DNA from: Streptomyces cavernae | Lineage (GTDB): Bacteria; Actinomycetota; Actinomycetes; Streptomycetales; Streptomycetaceae | Reading direction: 5' to 3' | NCBI RefSeq assembly: GCF_004023625.1 | Contig: NZ_RPDJ01000014.1 | Location: 1 to 64,000 of the forward strand | DNA length: 64,000 bases | Part shown: piece by piece, positions 8,447-16,613 of the stretch | Layout: each line of letters begins with the position of its first letter | Position numbering within the stretch: position 1 is the first letter of the stretch | Notes under the pieces: generated by a model | Database searches by the model: none | Seen by the model: only the letters and a program-made list of their open reading frames with translations | What the model was told of the DNA's origin: nothing | Made by a program: the position numbers and the translations under genes

Positions 8447-8585
8447 GTGGCACCGGCTCGATCCAAGCCCCCGGGCCCAACCTTAGTCGCTTCGAGCGAC
8501 CACTTGCCGCGAGGCGAGCATGGCGGGTCGGTGCCACTGAACCTCTGAGAGGGGTCCACGTCACCAGGTGACGTGGACCCCTCTC
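8447..8585 (+). ncRNA. Candidate structured small RNA between helD and malic enzyme
   Basis: A compact fold is visible. A closing stem of 14 bp pairs 8447-8460 with 8524-8537, including two G-U wobbles. Inside it are a C-rich stretch (8463-8482) and hairpin A (8486-8491 with 8495-8500). Hairpin B (8503-8508 with 8513-8518) is closed by a GCGA tetraloop. The RNA ends in an 18-bp terminator at 8547-8585. A promoter fits just upstream, giving a transcript of about 137-139 nt with no credible ORF. The C-rich loop could pair with G-rich Shine-Dalgarno sequences (inference). I cannot assign it to a known RNA family. Confidence 0.65.
8547..8585 (+). terminator. 18-bp perfect terminator hairpin
   Basis: Positions 8547-8564 pair perfectly with 8568-8585 around a 3-nt loop. 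It ends the candidate small RNA, well before the malic enzyme start at 8776. Confidence 0.85.
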
Positions 8586-8612
8586 GTCTGTCCCAAGTGA
8601 GCCGGATTCTCC

Positions 8613-8629
8613 GTGGCACCCGGTGCCAC
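8613..8629. promoter_or_regulatory. Palindrome upstream of malic enzyme
   Basis: GTGGCAC-CCG-GTGCCAC is a perfect 7-bp inverted repeat. The same arms close the small RNA stem (8447 onward and ending 8537). A second inverted repeat, GCGAAC/GTTCGC, follows at about 8634-8650. Either could be an operator for the malic enzyme gene. Confidence 0.45.
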
Positions 8630-8775
8630 CTGCGCGAACAATACGTTCGCAATCCGGGGCGGTTACCACGTACTCCGCGGTAGGTGCGACGATCGGGGAA
8701 CGTCTCGGCGCGATCGCGCCCCGTTAGGCGTACACGCTCCACAGTGACAGACGGTGAAAGCAGAGGAAGTCGGCC

Positions 8776-10209
8776 ATGGCAACGGCGCCCAGCGTGTCCT
8801 ACTCGATGACGGTTCGCCTGGAGGTGCCCGCGAGCGGAACCGCGGTCTCCCAGCTCACCACGGCCGTCGAGTCCTCCGGCGGCTCGGTCACCGGCCTCGA
8901 CGTGACCGCCTCCGGTCACGAGAAGCTGCGTATCGACGTCACCATCGCCGCCAGCTCCACCGCGCACGCCGACGAGATCGTGGGCAAGCTGCGCACCATC
9001 GAGGGCGTCACGCTCGGCAAGGTCTCCGACCGTACGTTCCTGATGCACCTCGGCGGCAAGATCGAGATGGCCTCCAAGCACCCCATCCGCAACCGTGACG
9101 ACCTCTCCATGGTCTACACGCCCGGTGTGGCCCGCGTCTGCATGGCGATCGCCGAGAACCCCGAGGACGCCCGCCGCCTCACCATCAAACGCAACTCCGT
9201 CGCGGTCGTGACGGACGGCTCCGCCGTCCTCGGCCTCGGCAACATCGGTCCCAAGGCCGCCCTGCCCGTCATGGAGGGCAAGGCGGCCCTCTTCAAGCGG
9301 TTCGCGGGCATCGACGCCTGGCCGCTGTGCCTGGACACCCAGGACACCGACGCCATCGTCGAGATCGTCAAGGCGATCGCCCCCGGGTTCGCCGGCATCA
9401 ACCTCGAGGACATCTCCGCCCCGCGCTGCTTCGAGATCGAGGCCCGGCTGCGTGAGGCCCTCGACATCCCCGTCTTCCACGACGACCAGCACGGCACCGC
9501 GATCGTGGTCCTCGCCGCCCTGACCAACGCCCTCCGCGTCGTGGGCAAAGCGATCGGCGACGTCCGGGTCGTGATGTCCGGCGCGGGCGCGGCCGGCACG
9601 GCCATCCTCAAGCTGCTCATCGCCGCCGGCGTCAAGCACGCCGTGGTGGCCGACATCCACGGTGTGGTGCACGCGGGCCGCGAGGACCTCGTGGAGGCCG
9701 CCCCGGACTCGCCGCTGCGCTGGATCGCCGACAACACCAACCCCGAGGGCGTCACCGGCACCCTGAAGGAGGCCGTGCGCGGCGCCGACGTGTTCATCGG
9801 CGTCTCGGCTCCGAACGTGCTCGACGGCGATGACGTGGCGGCCATGGCGGACGGCTCCATCGTGTTCGCGCTCGCGAACCCGGACCCCGAGGTCGAGCCG
9901 GCGGTCGCCCGTCAGACGGCGTCGGTCGTGGCCACCGGCCGCTCCGACTTCCCGAACCAGATCAACAACGTCCTGGTCTTCCCGGGCGTCTTCCGCGGCC
10001 TGCTCGACGCCCAGTCGCGCACGGTCAACACGGAGATGATGCTCGCCGCCGCGACCGCGCTGGCGGACGTGGTGACGGAGGACGAGCTGAACCCGAACTA
10101 CATCATCCCGAGCGTCTTCAACGACAAGGTCGCGGGTGCGGTCGCGGGTGCGGTTCGCAACGCCGCGAAGGCCGCGGGAGCGGCAGCCGGCTCAGGCACG
10201 GGCTCCTGA
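8776..10209 (+). CDS. NAD-dependent malic enzyme with N-terminal ACT-like domain
   Basis: This 477-residue cytosolic enzyme decarboxylates malate to pyruvate with reduction of NAD, feeding acetyl-CoA and storage lipid. Residues 1-85 resemble an ACT-type regulatory domain. The malic enzyme catalytic core follows (YTPGVA near 114, NLEDI and HDDQHGTA at about 235-242). The nucleotide-binding domain has SGAGAAGTAILKLL near 275. AGAGGAAG precedes ATG 8776 at good spacing. It stands alone, with the small RNA and palindromes upstream. From memory it is SCO2951, the NAD-type enzyme of S. coelicolor. The ACT domain suggests allosteric control by a small ligand. Confidence 0.9.
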   Translation: MATAPSVSYSMTVRLEVPASGTAVSQLTTAVESSGGSVTGLDVTASGHEKLRIDVTIAASSTAHADEIVGKLRTIEGVTLGKVSDRTFLMHLGGKIEMASKHPIRNRDDLSMVYTPGVARVCMAIAENPEDARRLTIKRNSVAVVTDGSAVLGLGNIGPKAALPVMEGKAALFKRFAGIDAWPLCLDTQDTDAIVEIVKAIAPGFAGINLEDISAPRCFEIEARLREALDIPVFHDDQHGTAIVVLAALTNALRVVGKAIGDVRVVMSGAGAAGTAILKLLIAAGVKHAVVADIHGVVHAGREDLVEAAPDSPLRWIADNTNPEGVTGTLKEAVRGADVFIGVSAPNVLDGDDVAAMADGSIVFALANPDPEVEPAVARQTASVVATGRSDFPNQINNVLVFPGVFRGLLDAQSRTVNTEMMLAAATALADVVTEDELNPNYIIPSVFNDKVAGAVAGAVRNAAKAAGAAAGSGTGS

Positions 10210-10357
10210 GCGTCGACGGGGCCGTATCCTGGGGGCTGTCACCCCGGACCCCGCAGCGGTCCGGCCGTGGCCTCGTCCGCGGTCGCCTCGTCCGCGATCG
10301 TATGGGCGGGGCGTCGGCGGAGCCGGTCCCGGGGCGATCGTGACCACCGCGACGTCG

Positions 10358-10429
10358 GTGGTCCGTGACCAGGCCACCACAGTGGTTTGTGAGCAGGCCA
10401 CTGCTGTGGTTTGTGACCACTGCCACGGC
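10358..10429 (+). repeat. Three 24-bp tandem repeats upstream of hupA
   Basis: Three imperfect 24-bp copies start at 10358, 10382 and 10406, each beginning GTGGTYYGTGA. They lie in the 549-bp gap between malic enzyme and hupA. A small hairpin CCGCCC-TTTA-GGG follows near 10469. Nothing else in the gap is gene-like. Confidence 0.75.
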
Positions 10430-10758
10430 GGGCCCGCGCGGCGCGTCGCGGAGTGTGGCGGTCGAAACCGCCCTTTAGGGTGGCGGGCACACACCCGAAG
10501 ATCCTGCGGTCCGCTGCCGGGAGCGAGCGGAGTGTCACCAGTTCGAGGCAGTGGCGCTTTTCGTGTGACTCCCAGGGGTGCCGGATTGGCTTTCCCGCCG
10601 CAGGTGGGGGCAGGATGCGTCTCTGGGCGCGAGGGTCCGCCAAGGACCCGGGTCCGGGGACCGCCGATGGCCCTGGCAGCATCGGCTTCGCTGTGCCCAA
10701 ACATGCGGCTCCGCCGCGTGGCACGCCTCAACGGCAAGATGAACACGGGAGTAACAAC

Positions 10759-11040
10759 ATGAACCGCAGTGAGCTGGTGGCCGCGCTGGCCGACCGCGCC
10801 GAGGTGACCCGCAAGGACGCCGACGCCGTGCTGGCCGCGTTCGCCGAGACCGTCGGCGAGATCGTTGCCAAGGGCGACGAGAAGGTCACCATCCCCGGCT
10901 TCCTGACCTTCGAGCGCACCCACCGTGCGGCGCGCACCGCGCGCAACCCGCAGACCGGTGACCCGATCCAGATTCCGGCGGGCTACAGCGTCAAGGTCTC
11001 GGCGGGCTCCAAGCTGAAGGATGCCGCCAAGGGCAAGTAA
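10759..11040 (+). CDS. hupA: Nucleoid protein HU
   Basis: This 93-residue histone-like HU protein bends DNA and compacts the nucleoid. It shows the family sequence through GFLTFERTHRAARTARNPQTG (split here as GFLTFERTHR then AARTARNPQTG), the DNA-embracing beta-arm, and lacks the long lysine-rich tail of the sporulation paralogue HupS. Start ATG 10759 gives the standard HU length; the frame upstream is filler. A very strong hairpin ends the gene 65 bases downstream. From memory it is SCO2950 (hupA), the HU expressed in vegetative growth. Confidence 0.95.
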   Translation: MNRSELVAALADRAEVTRKDADAVLAAFAETVGEIVAKGDEKVTIPGFLTFERTHRAARTARNPQTGDPIQIPAGYSVKVSAGSKLKDAAKGK

Positions 11041-11105
11041 GCCCCGGGCACACGGGCCCCCGGGTCGGACCGATCCCCGGGCACGAGAGCCGCATCACAA
11101 GCGCC

Positions 11106-11146
11106 GGTGGGGCGGTACCCGAGTCGAACTCGGGTACCGCCCCACC
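11106..11146. terminator. 19-bp bidirectional terminator between hupA and murA
   Basis: Positions 11106-11124 pair perfectly with 11128-11146 around a CGA loop, followed on the plus strand by CCTTGTTTTG. It lies between convergent hupA and murA and can serve both. Confidence 0.9.
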
Positions 11147-11151
11147 CTTGT

Positions 11152-11240
11152 TTTGTGCCGGCTCGTGTCCGGCCCGGCTGCTTGTGCCGGCTCCTGTTGC
11201 TTTGTGCCGGCTCGTGTCCGGCTGCTCGGTGCCGGCTGCT
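11152..11240. repeat. Direct repeats between hupA and murA
   Basis: A 22-bp word beginning TTTGTGCCGGCTCGTG occurs identically at 11152-11173 and 11201-11222, with partial copies (TTGTGCCGGCTC, GGTGCCGGCTG) between and after. It sits between the terminator and the murA stop. Confidence 0.75.
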
Positions 11241-11270
11241 GCGCAGCCCGCCGCTGAGGGCGTGTTCCTG

Positions 11271-12617
11271 TCAGCCGAGGGCCTTGCCGGGCAGCTCCAC
11301 CTTCGCCCCGAGCTCCACGAGCTTCTCCATGAAGTTCTCGTAGCCCCGGTTGATCAGGTCGATGCCGTGCACCCGGGACGTGCCCTGCGCCGCCAGCGCC
11401 GCGATCAGATACGAGAAGCCGCCGCGCAGGTCGGGGATGACCAGGTCGGCGCCCTGCAGCCGGGTCGGGCCCGACACCACCGCGGAGTGCAGGAAGTTGC
11501 GCTGCCCGAAGCGGCAGTCGGAGCCGCCGAGGCACTCGCGGTAGAGCTGGATGTGCGCCCCCATCTGGTTGAGCGCCGAGGTGAATCCGAGCCGGGACTC
11601 GTACACCGTCTCGTGGATGATCGACAGCCCCGTGGCCTGGGTGAGGGCGACGACCAGCGGCTGCTGCCAGTCGGTCTGGAAGCCCGGGTGGACGTCCGTC
11701 TCCAGGGCGATGGACTTGAGCTGGCCGCCGGGGTGCCAGAAGCGGATGCCGTCGTCGTCGATCTCGAAGGCGCCGCCCACCTTCCGGAAGGTGTTCAGGA
11801 AGGTCATCATCGAGCGCTGCTGGGCGCCCCGGATGTAGATGTTGCCCTCGGTCGCCAGCGCCGCCGACGCCCAGGAGGCCGCCTCCAGCCGGTCCGGGAG
11901 CGCCGCGTGGGTGTAGCCGCCGAGTTTCTCGACGCCCGTGACGCGGATGGTGCGGTCGGTGTCCATCGCGATGATGGCGCCCATCTTCTGCAGCACGCAG
12001 ATGAGGTCCTCGATCTCCGGCTCGATCGCCGCGTTCGAGAGTTCCGTCACACCCTCCGCGAGGACCGCTGTGAGCAGCACCTGCTCGGTGGCGCCCACCG
12101 ACGGGTAGGGCAGCCGGATCTTGGTGCCGCGCAGCCGCCGCGGGGCCTCCAGGTACTGGCCGTCGGCACGCTTCTCGATCTTCGCGCCGAACTGCCGCAG
12201 CACCTCGAAGTGGAAGTCGATCGGCCGGCCGCCGATGTCGCAGCCGCCCAGACCCGGGATGAAGGCGTGCCCGAGCCGGTGCAGCAGCGGGCCGCAGAAC
12301 AGGATCGGGATGCGCGAGGAGCCCGCGTGGGCGTCGATGTCGGCGACGTTCGCGCTTTCCACGTGCGACGGGTCGAGCACCAGCTCACCGGGGTGTTCCC
12401 CGGGCCGGACCGTCACTCCGTGGAGCTGGAGAAGCCCACGGACCACGCGGACGTCGCGGATATCGGGGACGTTGCGCAGTCGACTTGGCGCGCTGCCGAG
12501 CAGGGCGGCGACCATGGCCTTCGGCACGAGGTTCTTCGCACCGCGGACACGGACCTCGCCCTCCAGGGGGGTTCCGCCATGGACAAGCAGTACGTCATCA
12601 ACGTCGTTGACGGTCAT
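11271..12617 (-). CDS. murA: UDP-N-acetylglucosamine 1-carboxyvinyltransferase
   Basis: This 448-residue MurA transfers enolpyruvate from PEP to UDP-GlcNAc, the first committed step of peptidoglycan synthesis in the cytosol. RVRGAKNLVPKAMVAALL at the N-terminus is the substrate-binding KN motif, and the two-domain repeat fills the rest. The catalytic loop reads GGCDIGGRP with Cys126. The fosfomycin-reactive cysteine is therefore kept, unlike the Asp variant of mycobacteria. It is transcribed alone, convergent with hupA. From memory it is SCO2949; S. coelicolor has a second murA elsewhere. Confidence 0.92.
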   Translation of the reverse strand: MTVNDVDDVLLVHGGTPLEGEVRVRGAKNLVPKAMVAALLGSAPSRLRNVPDIRDVRVVRGLLQLHGVTVRPGEHPGELVLDPSHVESANVADIDAHAGSSRIPILFCGPLLHRLGHAFIPGLGGCDIGGRPIDFHFEVLRQFGAKIEKRADGQYLEAPRRLRGTKIRLPYPSVGATEQVLLTAVLAEGVTELSNAAIEPEIEDLICVLQKMGAIIAMDTDRTIRVTGVEKLGGYTHAALPDRLEAASWASAALATEGNIYIRGAQQRSMMTFLNTFRKVGGAFEIDDDGIRFWHPGGQLKSIALETDVHPGFQTDWQQPLVVALTQATGLSIIHETVYESRLGFTSALNQMGAHIQLYRECLGGSDCRFGQRNFLHSAVVSGPTRLQGADLVIPDLRGGFSYLIAALAAQGTSRVHGIDLINRGYENFMEKLVELGAKVELPGKALG

Positions 12618-12937
12618 GAATCTCGCGTTCCGATGAGATGGGCAGGGGCAAGGGGAAAGGGTAGTCGCGTCACACCCCCCTTCCGTAAGCCCGCGTTGCC
12701 CTCAGCCACGTCATAGATTTGCCACAACACGACCCGCGCCCGGTCGGCCACACCGCGTCACGAGACGATGCACGCGCCCGTCGTGCCTCCCTGCGCCGGT
12801 CCGTTCCCCGCCGCCCGCCCCTCGGACCGGGTCCCACCAGCGCGGTCGTCGCATGGGCGGTCCGATTCCCGGGCGCATTCACTCACTGACCCCGATTGCC
12901 TCCCCATGAGCGGGGAAGATGCGGGATCATGTCTGGC
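12618..12937. other. 320-bp divergent gap murA/YqgE
   Basis: This region lies between the divergent murA and YqgE genes and must hold both promoters. I see no long hairpin, repeat or gene. GGGGAAGA at 12912-12919 may be the ribosome-binding site of the plus-strand gene. Confidence 0.4.
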
Positions 12938-13507
12938 ATGACCGAGGTGTCCTCGCTCACAGGGCGGTTGCTCGTGGCAACACCCGCCCTGGCGGACCCG
13001 AATTTCGACCGCGCGGTGGTGCTCCTCCTCGACCACGACGAGGAGGGCTCGCTCGGCGTCGTCCTCAACCGCCCCACGCCGGTGGACGTGGGGGACATCC
13101 TGGAGGGCTGGGCGGACTACGCGGGCGAGCCCGGTGTCGTCTTCCAGGGCGGTCCGGTCTCGCTCGACTCGGCACTCGGTGTGGCGGTGATCCCCGGCGG
13201 CTCGGCCGAGCGCGCGCCGCTCGGCTGGCGGCGGGTGCACGGCGCGATCGGTCTCGTCGACCTGGAGGCGCCACCGGAGCTGCTCGCCGCGGCGCTGGGT
13301 TCGCTCAGGATCTTCGCGGGCTACGCGGGCTGGGGCCCGGGCCAGCTGGAGGACGAGCTGACGGAGGGGGCGTGGTACGTGGTCGAGTCGGAGCCCGGCG
13401 ACGTATCCTCGCCGGCCCCGGAGCGGCTGTGGCGCGAGGTCCTCAGACGCCAGCGCAACGAGTTGGCGATGGTCGCCACGTACCCCGACGACCCTTCGCT
13501 GAACTGA
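12938..13507 (+). CDS. YqgE/AlgH family protein (DUF179)
   Basis: This 189-residue protein belongs to the widespread YqgE/AlgH family, whose molecular function is unknown. The opening SLTGRLLVATPALADPNF with VVLLLDHDEEGSLGVVLNRP is diagnostic. It is cytosolic, with no signal peptide. Two ATG starts are possible (12929 and 12938); 12938 gives the usual MTEVSSLTG start. It is followed at 29 bases by the DUF3039 gene, probably in one transcript. Confidence 0.87.
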   Translation: MTEVSSLTGRLLVATPALADPNFDRAVVLLLDHDEEGSLGVVLNRPTPVDVGDILEGWADYAGEPGVVFQGGPVSLDSALGVAVIPGGSAERAPLGWRRVHGAIGLVDLEAPPELLAAALGSLRIFAGYAGWGPGQLEDELTEGAWYVVESEPGDVSSPAPERLWREVLRRQRNELAMVATYPDDPSLN

Positions 13508-13536
13508 TGTCTGTCAGCTTCAGTACTCTTGCAGTC

Positions 13537-13818
13537 ATGAGCACTCTTGAGCCCGAGCGCGGTACCGGTACGGGGACCCTGGTAGAGCCGACACCGCAGG
13601 TGTCGCACGGCGACGGCGACCACGAGCGCTTCGCCCATTACGTCCAGAAGGACAAGATCATGGCGAGCGCGCTCGACGGCACGCCCGTCGTCGCCCTCTG
13701 CGGCAAGGTGTGGGTCCCCGGCCGCGACCCGAAGAAGTACCCCGTATGCCCCATGTGCAAGGAGATCTACGAATCCATGGGCTCGGGCGGCGACGAGGGC
13801 AAGGGCGGCGACAAGTAA
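13537..13818 (+). CDS. DUF3039 small protein with a cysteine-pair motif
   Basis: This 93-residue actinobacterial protein of unknown function belongs to the DUF3039 family. The C-terminal half carries Cys in VALCGKVWVPGRDP and CPMCKE, so it likely binds zinc as a ribbon. The N-terminal 35 residues are polar and the C-terminus is a glycine/lysine tail. It lies immediately behind the YqgE gene. Confidence 0.82.
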   Translation: MSTLEPERGTGTGTLVEPTPQVSHGDGDHERFAHYVQKDKIMASALDGTPVVALCGKVWVPGRDPKKYPVCPMCKEIYESMGSGGDEGKGGDK

Positions 13819-14021
13819 CGGACCCGTCCACCGGCGGCGGTACGGCCGGTGGCGCGGGCTGCCCGGAAGCGACCTTTTCCCGCGGCTGTGTACGGCCTGC
13901 CCGGAAGCGGCCCCGTTCGTCCCATGGCGGACTTTGGCTCATGAGTGCCCTTCGCCGTTCGCCGGCTCATCGAGCGTCCACGGCATGACCAAGGCGCGCC
14001 GCGTGCGCGGCTGAAAACAGC

Positions 14022-14060
14022 AAGGCCCCGGATGTGCGTTCTCTGCGCGTCCGGGGCCTT
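14022..14060 (+). terminator. Terminator after the DUF3039 gene
   Basis: AAGGCCCCGGA (14022-14032) pairs perfectly with 14050-14060 around a 17-nt loop and is followed by TTTGTG. Confidence 0.85.
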
Positions 14061-14104
14061 TGTGCTGCCCGGGTCGTTGCACGGGCTGCTTCCGGCGGTC
14101 ACAG

Positions 14105-14120
14105 AGTGGTTGAGACCTCT
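14105..14120. promoter_or_regulatory. DasR-responsive element (dre)-like site
   Basis: AGTGGTTGAGACCTCT matches the DasR consensus ASTGGTCTAGACCAST at 13 of 16 positions. It lies 95 bp before the sugar ABC operon that ends in a hexosaminidase, a logical DasR target. The second half-site is imperfect. Confidence 0.5.
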
Positions 14121-14214
14121 TGTCGGGCCGTTCGCCTTCCTTCTAGCCTCCGACGTGTTGTGGAGAGCGAAACAGCCATTGCACACCTTGCAACACTTCT
14201 TCCGAAGGGCTCCG

Positions 14215-15519
14215 ATGAATCTCTCTGCCAGGACCACCGTCTCCCTCGCGGCGCTCCTCGTGGCCGGACTGACCGCCACCTCCTGCGCCCCCGGAACCTC
14301 CGACAACTCCTCGGGCGGTGACGAGAAGAGCGGCACGCTCCGCGTCTGGCTCTTCCAGGAGGTCGACAACACGCCCAAACAGAAGGTCGTCGACTCCGTG
14401 GTCGCCGCGTTCGAGAAGGAGCACGAGGGCACCGAGGTCGAGGTCGAGTACATACCCGTCGACACCCGAGCCGAGCGCATGAAGTCGGCCTTCAACGACC
14501 CCGAGAGCGCGCCGGACATCGTGGAGTACGGCAACACCGACACGGCCGGGTACGTCAACGACGGCGGACTCGCCGACATCACCGAGGAGTTCAAGGCCTG
14601 GAAGGAGGCCGCGGACACCGACCCGACCGCCCAGCAGTCCGTCACCGTCGACGGCAAGATCTACGGCGCGCCGTTCTTCGTCGGGGTCCGCTCCCTGTAC
14701 TACCGCACCGACGTCTTCCAGGAACTCGGCCTCAAGCCCCCCGCCACCATGGACGAGTTGGCGACGACGGCGAAGAAGATCCGCAAGGCCGAGCCGGAGT
14801 TGTACGGGTTCGCGGTCGGCGGTGCGCAGACGTTCGCCGCCCTGCCGTACATCTGGGCCAACGGGGGTGAACTGGCCGAGGAGAGCGGCGGGAAGTACAC
14901 CGCCGCCATCGACAGCGCAGCCGCCCAGAAGGGCATCAAGGCCTTCACCTCCCTCTTCGACGACGACAACTGCCCGGCCGCCAAGTGCGCGAGCATGACC
15001 GGCAACGATGTCGTCACCGCCTTCGCGGCGGGGAAGGCGGGCATGGCCCTCGGCGGTGACTTCAACCACCAAGCGGTGGAGGCGGGGAAGGTCAAGGGCA
15101 AGTACGCCGTGGTGCCGCTGCCGGGTCTGACGGCCGGCTCCATCGCACCCGCTTTCGCGGGCGGCAACAACATCGGTGTCCTGAAGAGCACTTCGCACCG
15201 CACGCTCGCCGTCGACCTGATGGAACAGCTCGCCTCGAAGAAGACCCAGGGCGAACTCTTCGACGCGATGGGCTTCCTGCCGACGTTCAAGAGCGTGCGT
15301 GAAGAGACCGCCACGAAGGAGCCGTTCGTCGCGCCGTTCATCAAGACCCTGGGCGCCGGAACCAAGTTCGTGCCCGCCTCGCCCGCCTGGTCGCAGATCG
15401 ACTCCTCGCTGGTGCTGCCGACCATGTTCCAGGAGATCATCAGCGGCAAGAAGGACGTGGCGGCGGCGTCCGCCGAAGCGGCGAAGAAGATGAACGACGC
15501 GTTCAGCTCCGCGGGGTGA
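14215..15519 (+). CDS. Sugar ABC transporter substrate-binding lipoprotein
   Basis: This 434-residue extracellular binding protein belongs to a CUT1-type carbohydrate importer. A lipoprotein signal with lipobox ending at Cys24 (ATSC) anchors it. The mature part is a family 1 extracellular solute-binding fold with GTLRVWLFQEVDNTPK near its start. It is the first gene of a four-gene operon (binding protein, two permeases, GH20 hexosaminidase). The operon makes N-acetylglucosamine oligosaccharides such as chitobiose the likely substrate (inference from context). No ATPase is encoded here; Streptomyces CUT1 importers usually share MsiK. Confidence 0.87.
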   Translation: MNLSARTTVSLAALLVAGLTATSCAPGTSDNSSGGDEKSGTLRVWLFQEVDNTPKQKVVDSVVAAFEKEHEGTEVEVEYIPVDTRAERMKSAFNDPESAPDIVEYGNTDTAGYVNDGGLADITEEFKAWKEAADTDPTAQQSVTVDGKIYGAPFFVGVRSLYYRTDVFQELGLKPPATMDELATTAKKIRKAEPELYGFAVGGAQTFAALPYIWANGGELAEESGGKYTAAIDSAAAQKGIKAFTSLFDDDNCPAAKCASMTGNDVVTAFAAGKAGMALGGDFNHQAVEAGKVKGKYAVVPLPGLTAGSIAPAFAGGNNIGVLKSTSHRTLAVDLMEQLASKKTQGELFDAMGFLPTFKSVREETATKEPFVAPFIKTLGAGTKFVPASPAWSQIDSSLVLPTMFQEIISGKKDVAAASAEAAKKMNDAFSSAG

Positions 15520-16613
15520 CCCCGATGACCGACAACCCCGTCACGCCCGACCGCAGTGCGACGGCCGAGGCCGATGACGTACCGGTCCGGGCGTACGGCG
15601 AGGTGCCCGTAGCGGTGGCGGATGCTGCGCGCACGCCGGCGGGAGTGCCGTCCGGCGGGCAGGCCGTTCCCCGGAGTGTCCGGGCGGCCGCCCCCGGGAA
15701 GGCGCGGCAGTCGTCCGGGGGCGGCCGGCTGGGGCCGCGTGGGGTGGGCTGGACTCCCTGGGTGTATCTCGCGCCCGCGTTGGTCGTCCTGGGTGCGCTG
15801 CTGGTCTATCCCATCTACCAACTCGGGCTGATCTCGTTCCTGAGGTACACCCAGGCGCAGGTCAGCGGCGGTCGACCCACCACCTTCGAAGGGTTCGGCA
15901 ACTACCGGACCCTCTTCGTCGACGACCAGTTCTGGCAGGTCCTCGGCGCCACCGTGGTGTTCGCGGCGGCCTGTGTCGTGTCGACCCTGGCGGTCGGCTG
16001 TGCGCTGGCCGTGCTGCTGACCCGGGTGCGTGCCCTGCCGAGGCTCGCGCTGATGCTGGCCGCGCTCGGCGCCTGGGCCACACCCGCCGTCACCGGGTCC
16101 ACCGTCTGGCTGTTCCTTTTCGACCCCGACTTCGGCCCCGTCAACCGGCTGCTGGGCATCGGCGACCACTCGTGGACGTACGGCCGTTACAGCGCCTTCG
16201 CGCTCGTCCTGCTCGAGGTGGTGTGGTGCTCCTTCCCGTTCGTGATGGTCACCGTCTACGCGGGCATCCGCGCCGTACCCGTCGAGGTGCTGGAGGCGGC
16301 GGCCCTGGACGGCGCCTCGCAGTGGCGCACCTGGCGCTCGGTGCTCGCGCCGATGCTCCGGCCGATCCTGGTGGTCGTCACCATCCAGTCGGTCATCTGG
16401 GACTTCAAGGTGTTCACCCAGATCTACGTGATGACCAACGGCGGCGGCATCGCCGGACAGAACCTGGTGCTCAACGTGTACGCGTATCAAAAGGCTTTCG
16501 CGTCCTCGCAGTACAGCCTCGGCTCCGCGATCGGTGTCGTGATGCTGCTCATTCTGCTGGCGGTCACCCTGGTCTATTTGCGGCTGCTCCGGCGGCAGGG
16601 GGAGGAACTGTGA
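15516..16613 (+). CDS. Sugar ABC transporter permease (MalF type)
   Basis: This inner-membrane permease has a soluble N-terminal extension of about 85 residues followed by six predicted helices. It carries the EAA motif (EVLEAAALDGASQWRTW near residue 265), which contacts the ATPase. GTG 15516 overlaps the previous stop as GTGA; an in-frame ATG at 15525 is an alternative start. The first 80 residues are low-complexity and variable in such proteins. It pairs with the next permease to form the channel. Confidence 0.88.
   Translation: MTPMTDNPVTPDRSATAEADDVPVRAYGEVPVAVADAARTPAGVPSGGQAVPRSVRAAAPGKARQSSGGGRLGPRGVGWTPWVYLAPALVVLGALLVYPIYQLGLISFLRYTQAQVSGGRPTTFEGFGNYRTLFVDDQFWQVLGATVVFAAACVVSTLAVGCALAVLLTRVRALPRLALMLAALGAWATPAVTGSTVWLFLFDPDFGPVNRLLGIGDHSWTYGRYSAFALVLLEVVWCSFPFVMVTVYAGIRAVPVEVLEAAALDGASQWRTWRSVLAPMLRPILVVVTIQSVIWDFKVFTQIYVMTNGGGIAGQNLVLNVYAYQKAFASSQYSLGSAIGVVMLLILLAVTLVYLRLLRRQGEEL

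Noticed and set aside
8443-8563. TGACGTGG at 8443-8450 could pair with CCACGTCA at 8556-8563, mutually exclusive with the terminator, like a riboswitch antiterminator.
   Set aside because: The predicted transcription start (about 8449) removes most of the first word from the RNA, and the terminator is 190 bp upstream of malic enzyme. An independent small RNA fits better.
12236-12250. Possible fosfomycin-resistant MurA with Asp instead of Cys.
   Set aside because: The catalytic loop reads GGCDIG, so the reactive cysteine is kept; the Asp follows it.
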